64,000 nucleotides of DNA from Meghimatium bilineatum (Eukaryota; Mollusca; Gastropoda; Stylommatophora; Philomycidae): the NCBI GenBank assembly GCA_034231615.1, contig CM067309.1, positions 40,109,181 to 40,173,180 on the forward strand, in the 5' to 3' direction. The notes under the pieces are model-generated. The model made no database searches, had not been told where the DNA came from, and was given only the letters and a program-made list of their open reading frames with translations. A program made the position numbers and the translations under genes. Positions 57,601 through 64,000 of this stretch are shown in pieces; positions within the stretch are counted from its first letter, which is position 1; each line of letters begins with the position of its first letter.

Positions 57601-60600
57601 TTGACGGGAAGCTCAGAGAAACCTCCCCACTGCCCATAGGTAGTAAGAGCTAATCTCTTGCAATTCCTGTGGTTCGAGAAGAAGCTGATTGGTTGAGTGC
57701 GGAAAAAAATATATTTGACATGTTTAAATGTATATCTTATCAGGATATTTTTTTTTAATGTCACACATTTTTCCCTATTGCAGAGAGGAATTTGCCAAGA
57801 GTAACAAGATCAAGCTAGCATGGTCATGTGATCACAATGACATCAAGCAGTGTCGAAGACAGATAACCTCAAAGTGGTTGAAAGCCACTCTTCTTGAGAA
57901 GCTCATCAGCTGGTCGCATGTCGATAATATTTCCACGTCTGCGACTTCCTTACGTTTGGTGGATGTGGACAAGTACAAAGATACGTATCTTCGGCTGAAG
58001 AACACATATGGAAGAGAACTAGTTAAGGTAGGATGTTTGTGAGCAAGTCATTCTCTAGAGGTGTGGGTCCTACATGCTGAATCACCCATGGATGTTTGTG
58101 AGCAAGTCATTCTCTAGAGGTGTGGGTCCTACATGCTGAATCACCCATGGATGTTTGTGAGCAAGTCATTCTCTAGAGGTGTGGGTCCTACATGCTGAAT
58201 CACCCATGGATGTTTGTGAGCAAGCCATTCTCTAGAGGTGTGGGTCCTACATGCTGAATCACCCATGGATGTTTGTGAGCAAGCCATTCTCTAGAGGTGT
58301 GGGTCCTACATGCTGAATCACCCATGGATGTTTGTGAGCAGCCATTCTCTAGAGGTGTGGGTCCTACATGCTGAATCACCCATGGATGTTTGTGAGCAAG
58401 CCATTCTCTAGAGGTGTGGGTCCTACATGCTGAATCACCCATGGATGTTTATGAGCAAGTCATTCTCTAGAGGTGTGGGTCCTACATGCTGAATCACCCA
58501 TGGATGTTTGTGAGCAGCCATTCTCTAGAGGTGTGGGTCCTACATGCTGAATCACCCATGGATGTTTGTGAGCAGCCATTCTCTAGAGGTGTGGGTCCTA
58601 CATGCTGAATCACCCATCGATGTTTGTGAGCAAGTCATTCTCTAGAGGTGTGGGTCCTACATGCTGAATCACCCATGGATGTTTGTGAGCAGCCATTCTC
58701 TAGAGGTGTGGGTCCTACATGCTGAATCACCCATCTTGGCTGATGAAGCTAATTATTGGTTACTTTGTCTCCAGCGGATGAAAATCATGGATCAGCTAAG
58801 ATTACCTGTCACCATTTGTGTGGGTGTTGCCAAAGCCCATAAGTGAAGCAGGAATTGCAGCACTGTCAGATACTGTGCATGCCAAAGGAGATGAGGAAAG
58901 AGATTGGGTGTAAGTTTGACCCAACTTCTCATTTAGTGTAATGTCAAATCATTTGCCTGTTGACCAGCAAACCAAGATTTTGAATCCACTTCCGCTGAAG
59001 ACGGATGTCTCAGGCCATTGGTGTAAATAAAACGGCGCATTTACATTTTCTGGACTACATCCTGTTTGTAATCTAGTAGGATCATTGTCTTGCTATAAGA
59101 GAGACCCAGTGGGAGCTTGAGAATTAACGCTGAAGTAGAGGAATCCACTAGTTATTCATTATTGTGAAATACAAGTTCCGCCAAAGACGGATATTTTGGG
59201 CCATTGGCACAAATAAAACGTTGACAGAATGCATTTCCATTCTTTGGACTCAATCCGGTTGGAAATCTAGTACGACCATTGGTCTTGCTACAAGAGAGAT
59301 CCAACGGGAGTTTCTGAATGAATGTTGAAGAAGAAATACAAATTATTTCCATGGTTCACCCAGTCATCAGGAAATAGGAAATTTCCCAGTCATCAGGAAA
59401 TAGGGAATTTCCCAGTCATCAGGAAATAGGAAATTTCCCAGTCATCAGGAAATAGGGAATTTCCCAGTCATCAGGAAATAGGGAATTTCCCAGTCATCAG
59501 GAAATAGGAAATTTCCCAGTCATCAGGAAATAGGAAATTTCCCAGTCATCAGGAAATAGGAAATTTCCCAGTCATCAGGAAATAGGGAACAAAAGCTCAT
59601 GATCTGGGGATGTCCAGAAATGTCACCATCGCTACCGAGAACATGCAGTAGTCGACGTTAGTAAGGAGGTTTCTGGTCAACCACTGACTAGGTAGCTGAG
59701 CACTTAATGGGAAACCGTGTTACTAGGTCAGTATATAACTCAGCTCACCTTTACCTATGATTAACTTTGGAATTTAACATCTTTAATGGCCCCCAAATTA
59801 TTTTATTGTTAAAAATTAACTATGACATGAACCATGCAACTGTAAAATTGATGATTTTATAAATACATGTTTTTGTTTGCTTTTGCAGAACTGGACAGAG
59901 CGCACAGACCCAGAGAAATTTGTGTATGAAGATGTTGCAATTGCTGCTTACTTGTTGGTTCGTACTTTTGTTTTCTTTTTACATTTCTTTTAGGATTGTC
60001 TCATTCCTGACTTTCATTAACTTGCTTAGCATCTAAGGCATGGTGATTGAGTTCACAGCATCTAAGGCATGGTGATTGAGTTCACAGCATCTAAGGCATG
60101 GTGATTGAGTTCACAGCATCTAAGGCATGGTGATTGAGTTCACAGAGTTTTCAAACCATAGTTTACCAAAATCCTACTCCACATTCACATGGTGACTGAT
60201 TGTTTCACTACTATCTAAGTGAGAAAGAAAGAAAAGGGATGGTAAATTTAGTTCTAAAAATTGATCATAGAAATTGACATATTTTAGCTGATATGTGATG
60301 TCATGTCTTGAGACAGACTATAACTTAACATAACAGGATACTGCATTTCATGGCCAACAAAGATGGGTATCTGTTTAAAGATATCATTTATCTTTAAAAC
60401 AAATCTCATTTATACATGAGCAAATCTCATTTGTACATTTGCAAATCTCATATACACATTAGCACAGGGGTCGGCAACCTTTTGCTAACTATGTGCCAAC
60501 TTAAGGTTTCAAATTATTCAGTGCCAACATCACATATCATTTTATACAAGTCGAGGCCAATATTCTTATTTTACCATATATTTAAAAAAAAAAATTTTAA

Positions 60601-63025
60601 TTAATTAATATATAGTGATATTCAATAATATGTAAAGTTGTAAACAACATTAAAAGAAAAAAGAGTTTCTTGAAAGATTTAAAAAACAACTATTTTATTA
60701 TTAATGGCAGCCTTGCACGTGCATGGTCTTGGCCAGTTGCTCAATATCGACAACATACTTTGTCACTTTGAGTTTGACACAATTTTCTGAATGTTCAGGC
60801 GTTAGACGAGTGCCGAAATGAGCGAGGAAACCCACTAATCAATTTATAATCAACTTTATACAGGACGCGTAAAGAGTCTGAGTGCCATTTAAAATTGCTT
60901 GGCGTGCCATAGGTTGCAGACCCCTGCATTAGCAAATCTCATTTGTATATTTGCAAATCTCATTTATACAATAGCAAATTTCATTTATAAATGAACAAAT
61001 CTTAATTATACATTAATAAATTTTAATTTTACATTAGTAAATGTCATTTATACATGAGTAAATGTCATTTATACATGAGTAAATGTCATTTATACATGAG
61101 TAAATGTCATTTATACATGAGTAAATGTCATTTATACATGAGTAAGTAGTAGTAGTATTCATCTTTCCAGACAATATTATTATTGTTATGCTATAAGAAA
61201 TATAATCTACGATCCATGGACATGATGTATGGATGTGACTCACAAGACCAATCTGAGCTACACAGTCTTCCACAGTATGTACAAGGACATCACAGACCCA
61301 CTTGTACCATCGTGTGCTTTTGTGTGTCTTATATGGGCAAGTCACATTTATTTAATACAAAATCTCATTTATGAGTTGGTAAATCTCATGATATTAAATC
61401 TCAGGTTCATATTTTCATTGAGACTACTTTCTCTCTCTCCCTCTCCTCTGCGCCCCCCCCCCCATTATTTTGGGTTTAAAAGGTTGGATAAACTATAAGG
61501 AATGATAATTAACAATCATGGTGTGTGTTAAATATTTTTGGTAACTCTACAGCTGATCTGGGAACAAGACCGCAACGAGAAACATCTGTCACACAAGCAA
61601 AACTTTGTGGATTTGGGATGTGGCAATGGCTTGCTTGTCTACATCCTCACCAAAGAAGGGGTAAGTTCATCTATTCATTTGCTGGATAAATATTATATTT
61701 TGTGCCAAGACTTCTTCATTTTTGAAATTATATCTTAAATTTTAAAATACTTGATTAAATATTAACACAATTGCAATCAAATATCCTCACCGAGAGTGAC
61801 TTCTTGAAGTGCAGATAGTGGTTTGGTCATCCTGTACATCGAGCAAGACTACAGTCCTGTCCCAAGCAAGCAATGTTGCTGAAGTCAGAGATACCAGGCC
61901 GAAAGTTGCACCAGCATCCATGGTACCACGTAAAACAACTAGATAGCATCTTCACAACAACAAAATTGCAATAAAATATATAGATGTATTAGTTTACTCA
62001 TAGTATACCATAAGCCTAGTAAATTGTTCAGAGATTGCATCTGTTTTAATTTGTGTCTACTTCATGTCTTTTATTTGAATGTATGAACATAGTTAGAACA
62101 TGGTTTTATACAGTATGTTTGTTTGTTTGTTTTGTGTTCGCTCCATTGTAACCATCACGGGTGTCCGCGCGATTTCCGCCGGGAGCGTGATTACGTTGTG
62201 CCACCGTTATGCGCCTTGTAGGCCTAGCACATCCGATACAGTATGTAAATCACATGACACATTTCTTTCTCAGGATGGACTTTGATATTCAACTATTTAA
62301 TTTTTAGGTTCCACTAATACATCTGATCCTACCAGTACAATTTAGACTATATATTGAACCACAAGCTTCTGCCGAAGACAAATGTGTCAGATCATTTGCA
62401 CAAATAAAACGGTGACAAAACGCATTTACATTCTCTGGACTACATTCTGCTGGAAATCTAGTAGTATCATTGTCCTTCTACAAAAGAGAGATGCAGCGGG
62501 AGAGTGAGAATGAACGCTGAAGAACAAGAGCCACAAAAAAACAAAGTTTGTTTTGCAAGGAGAGCTCAGTGTCTACTCTACCTACCAAGGAGCCGATTTT
62601 CTCAGGACTATATCCAGCTAATCTGCAGAAGTTTGAGAATTAATGGAGGGCTGTCATTCTATCAATTTGAGAATTAATGCAGGGCTGTCATTCTATCAGT
62701 AATTGAACACAAGTTCCCGCTGAAGACGGATGTGTCGGGCCATTGGCGCACATAAAACGGCAACACAGCATATTTCTATTCTATGGACTACATCCTGCTG
62801 GAAATCTAGTAGGACCATTGTCCTGTTACAAAAGATATCCAGCGGGAGTTTGAGAATGAATGAATGAAGAAGAAGAACACAAGTTGTCTGCATCTGCAGT
62901 CTGCATTGATTTGTAGATTAATTCTGATTTTTGTTTCTTTAACAAATGTGCAGCACAAAGGTCTTGGAATTGACATGAGAAAGAGAAAAATCTGGGATAC
63001 TTTTGGACCCAATGTTGATTTGAAG
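54295..63025 (+). CDS. TRMT44: TRMT44-type tRNA(Ser) Um44 methyltransferase, 5' part
   Basis: SAM-dependent 2'-O-methylation of U44 in tRNA-Ser (yeast Trm44 family), a cytoplasmic tRNA modification. Exons visible: 54295-54676, 56614-56725, 57784-58027, 59889-59957, 61553-61660, 62954-63025. They total 987 nt, 329 in-frame residues, with GT/AG introns and consistent phases. Evidence: N-terminal VWINKPHVVNRRLCGSKVV resembles human VWLERPQVANKRLCG; TDPEKFVYEDVAIAAYLL is almost identical to the human protein; FVDLGCGNGLLVYIL (287-301) is the SAM-binding motif I; GLGIDMRKRKIWDTFGP follows as in human GRGIDVRRRKIWDMYGP. Downstream exons (expected DVDWLIGNHSDELTPW region) are not in this window. ATG 54295 was chosen as the first in-frame Met of the exon with no upstream in-frame extension seen. 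Confidence 0.93.
54677..56260. other. TRMT44 intron 1, mostly unique
   Basis: No gene or element recognised. A short CCCTAACCCTAAACAC telomere-like stretch lies near 55491. Confidence 0.5.
56262..56452. repeat. Minisatellite, about 38 bp, 5 copies
   Basis: CCCACATGCTAAGTGCTCAA and TACAGCCCTCTGATTTCAT. TRMT44 intron 1. Confidence 0.93.
56614..56725 (+). CDS. TRMT44: TRMT44 exon 2 (residues 128-165)
   Basis: Acceptor CCTCAG, donor GTAAAG, phase 1 to 2. Encodes a charged segment with KKIKVSFVPIDQD and EELQYSFRLLNG; moderately conserved region, supported mainly by phase match and splice sites. Confidence 0.82.
56726..57165. other. TRMT44 intron 2, unique part
   Basis: Nothing recognised apart from a duplicated TGCTCACAACNNTGTGTTGT motif near 56915 and 56960. 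Confidence 0.45.
57170..57378 (-). mobile_element. LINE C-terminal relic
   Basis: Minus strand: SPWFAHICRLQ, HRYSEGRPRGRPRKRWAAEI, LQRTLLPLMLKGNKGFSE, then a GATAGA tail. Sister of 34556-34908. Confidence 0.87.
57379..57780. other. TRMT44 intron 2, nothing recognised
   Basis: Unique sequence leading to the exon 3 acceptor. Confidence 0.4.
57784..58027 (+). CDS. TRMT44: TRMT44 exon 3 (residues 165-246)
   Basis: Acceptor TTGCAG, donor GTAGGA, phase 2 to 0. Encodes KWLKATLLEKLISWS and LRLVDVDKYKDTYLRLKNTY, equivalent to the human KLAKWSVE to YQELKEKY stretch. A 59-bp array starts four bases after the donor. Confidence 0.92.
58032..58736. repeat. Minisatellite, 59-bp unit, 12 copies, abutting TRMT44 exon 3 donor
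   Basis: GATGTTTGTGAGCAAGTCAT, TCTCTAGAGGTGTGGGTCCT, ACATGCTGAATCACCCATG. The first unit starts five bases into intron 3; one-base AG/AAG variants distinguish copies. Confidence 0.97.
58985..59135 (+). repeat. SINE A
   Basis: CGCTGAAGACGGATGTCTCA, GGACTACATCCTG, GTGGGAGCTTGAGAATTAAC; short deletion in the middle. Confidence 0.82.
59168..59338 (+). repeat. SINE A
   Basis: CGCCAAAGACGGATATTTTG, ATTGGTCTTGCTACAAGAGA, AACGGGAGTTTCTGAATGAA. Confidence 0.85.
59362..59592. repeat. Minisatellite, about 25 bp, 9 copies
   Basis: TTCCCAGTCATCAGGAAATA then GGGAA or GGAAA. Confidence 0.97.
59889..59957 (+). CDS. TRMT44: TRMT44 exon 4 (residues 247-269)
   Basis: Acceptor TTTTGCAG, donor GTTCGT, phase 0 to 0. 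NWTERTDPEKFVYEDVAIAA is a signature block of the TRMT44 family. Confidence 0.95.
60022..60152. repeat. Minisatellite, 29-31 bp, 4 copies
   Basis: AGCATCTAAGGCATGGTGAT then TGAGTTCAC. TRMT44 intron 4. Confidence 0.95.
60390..61150. repeat. Minisatellite (about 21 bp) split by hAT insertion
   Basis: GCAAATCTCATTTGTACATT-type units at 60390-60464 and 60935-61020, grading into GTAAATGTCATTTATACATG units up to 61150. The hAT element 60465-60926 lies in between. Confidence 0.92.
60465..60926. mobile_element. Non-autonomous hAT DNA transposon (MITE)
   Basis: 462 bp with terminal inverted repeats CAGGGGTCGGCAACC and GGTTGCAGACCCCTG (one mismatch) and perfect 8-bp target duplications CATTAGCA at 60457-60464 and 60927-60934, the hAT hallmark. 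No transposase ORF. It sits inside a minisatellite whose units continue on both sides, within TRMT44 intron 4. Confidence 0.95.
61553..61660 (+). CDS. TRMT44: TRMT44 exon 5 (residues 270-305), SAM motif I
   Basis: Acceptor TCTACAG, donor GTAAGT, phase 0 to 0. Encodes LIWEQDRN then NFVDLGCGNGLLVYILTKEG: Asp289 and the Gly-Cys-Gly-Asn-Gly loop bind S-adenosylmethionine in class I methyltransferases. Confidence 0.96.
61815..61958 (+). mobile_element. Relic of LINE 5' leader
   Basis: GAGCAAGACTACAGTCCTGT, CCCAAGCAAGCA, GCTGAAGTCAGAGATACCAG and an ATGGTACCACG align to 24880-24972 of the intact LINE, including the region of its start codon. No downstream LINE coding sequence. Confidence 0.6.
62368..62530 (+). 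repeat. SINE A
   Basis: GCCGAAGACAAATGTGTCAG, GGTGACAAAACGCATTTACA, GCGGGAGAGTGAGAATGAAC. Confidence 0.87.
62595..62700 (+). repeat. SINE B tail with short duplication
   Basis: CTAATCTGCAGAAGTTTGAG, then GAATTAATGGAGGGCTGTCA repeated once. Confidence 0.6.
62705..62880 (+). repeat. SINE A, full length
   Basis: CCGCTGAAGACGGATGTGTC, GGGCCATTGGCGCACATAAA, AGCGGGAGTTTGAGAATGAA, (GAA)n. Ends about 75 bp before TRMT44 exon 6. Confidence 0.92.
62954..63025 (+). CDS. TRMT44: TRMT44 exon 6 (residues 306-329)
   Basis: Acceptor TGTGCAG, donor GTAAGA, phase 0 to 0. HKGLGIDMRKRKIWDTFGP contains the GID motif that follows SAM motif I. No later exon was found before 64000. Confidence 0.95.
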
Positions 63026-63071
63026 GTAAGAAGTTTTACAATTTCTTGATCCTAGTTTTAGTTTTAAATAG

Positions 63072-63262
63072 AAAATAGAGATGGATAGGACACATCCTCA
63101 AAAAGAAGCTGACGGCATAAGCAGACAGGATCTGGACTGGAACCCACAAAGAAAGAGGTGAGTTGGAAAACCTGGAGAGAATAGTGGAGGGAGAGATCAA
63201 ATGGCACCTTGTGGCCACAGATAAAGAGGAGAGTGACAATTGCTGCTCCATATTCCACAGGG
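63072..63262 (+). mobile_element. LINE C-terminal relic
   Basis: EMDRTHPQKEA in one frame; in another RWIGHILKKKLTA, then GELENLERIVEGEIKWHLVA, resembling the RWIGHxLR...W....E motif at the end of many LINE ORFs. Confidence 0.6.
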
Positions 63263-63439
63263 AACTGAAGGTAAATATAAGGTTTTAGCATGTGGTTACA
63301 TGGCATGAAATTAGAGAGCCAAAAGTAGTAAAAAAAGGAAGGTTTGGGTCATGTTGCATTATACAGGCTAGCCTACTAGTGGCACGACTATGGATGTCCA
63401 CTATTCAGTGGAATTAATAAAATACTGAATGTATATACA

Positions 63440-63715
63440 TACCACTGCTGAAGTCGGATGTGTCTGGCTATGGTAGTAAATAAAACTGAGAATGCAACGC
63501 ATCTCTAGACAACATCCTGCTTAAATCTAGTAGGATCATTGTATTGCTACTAGCCAAAGACGGATGTGTTAGGCCATTGGCACAAATAAAAAAGCAACAC
63601 AACGCAATTCCATTTTCTGGGCTACATCCTACTGGAAATCTAATTGGACCATTGTCCTGCTATAAGAGAGATCCAATAGAGTTTGAGAATGAACGCTGAA
63701 GAAGAAGAAGAAGAA
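63440..63715 (+). repeat. Two SINE A copies in tandem
   Basis: A shortened copy (63440-63550, GCTGAAGTCGGATGTGTCTG ...) breaks off in its hairpin half and is followed by a fuller one (63550-63715, AAAGACGGATGTGTTAGGCC to GAGTTTGAGAATGAACGCTG and (GAA)n). Confidence 0.82.
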
Positions 63716-64000
63716 TTTTTCTGCTATTAGTTTGGGAATGAGAGCTTTTAAAATATTGAAGAAGGATTGACTTCAATGCTCTATGCCTTCAATATTTACT
63801 TCATCACTCTCAACAGAGCAAGCTGAGATTATCAATCGGGCCGTGTAACTTTAGTTAACAAACCCAACACTCCTGCACTCTAGACAGACACATTTACCAT
63901 ATCACACTAGTTATACACATAATTTCTCATAGCAAAACTGTTAATTGGTGTTTCACCGGAACCATAAGCATGCATATTATTTACCATGATATGGAAGATC
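63716..64000. other. TRMT44 intron 6, nothing recognised
   Basis: Unique sequence to the window edge; no TRMT44 exon found. Confidence 0.4.

Overview
The window is animal nuclear DNA. It carries two recognisable host genes, both on the + strand and split into many small exons, in a sea of SINEs, LINE relics and minisatellites. Intron-rich genes, RTE-type and RNase H-bearing LINEs, several abundant short SINE families and GAA-rich element tails fit a lophotrochozoan, most likely a gastropod mollusc. That placement is inference; no species can be named from sequence alone.

Gene 1 is argininosuccinate lyase (ASL). Sixteen coding exons from 8648 to 43206 join into an uninterrupted 467-residue protein. 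Every intron has GT/AG ends, and exon phases match throughout. Gene 2 begins at 54295 and runs off the right edge. Its first six coding exons (329 residues) encode a TRMT44-type tRNA(Ser) Um44 2'-O-methyltransferase, including the SAM-binding motif. The two genes have unrelated jobs (arginine synthesis/urea-cycle chemistry and tRNA modification); adjacency does not suggest shared function.

Layout: 1-7400 is repeat debris (5'-truncated LINEs, SINEs, minisatellites). 7400-8590 is mostly unique sequence that should hold the ASL promoter. 8590-43206 is ASL, whose introns are packed with minisatellites. These include a 48-bp array of about 43 copies, a 60-bp array of 21 copies and a 37-bp array of about 28 copies. 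Intron 8 holds an apparently complete LINE (24793-28846) with an open 1283-codon ORF and matching 11-bp target-site duplications. 43207-54100 is intergenic repeat debris, including a Tc1-type transposase fragment. 54295-64000 is TRMT44 with its own intronic arrays and a non-autonomous hAT element with perfect 8-bp target duplications.

The most unusual signals are these. (a) Four ASL exons (7, 9, 10, 12) have their 3' ends and 5' splice sites caught inside tandem repeats, producing rows of decoy donors that would all lead to stop codons. (b) The intact LINE starts, exactly at its target-site boundary, with a sequence that folds like an HDV-type self-cleaving ribozyme. (c) Two of the largest minisatellites grew out of SINE pieces. 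(d) The LINE 5' leader and the SINEs share a core segment, and LINE and SINE tails look alike. No retrovirus, LTR element, Polinton or toxin gene was recognised. SINE names A to E are labels used only here.
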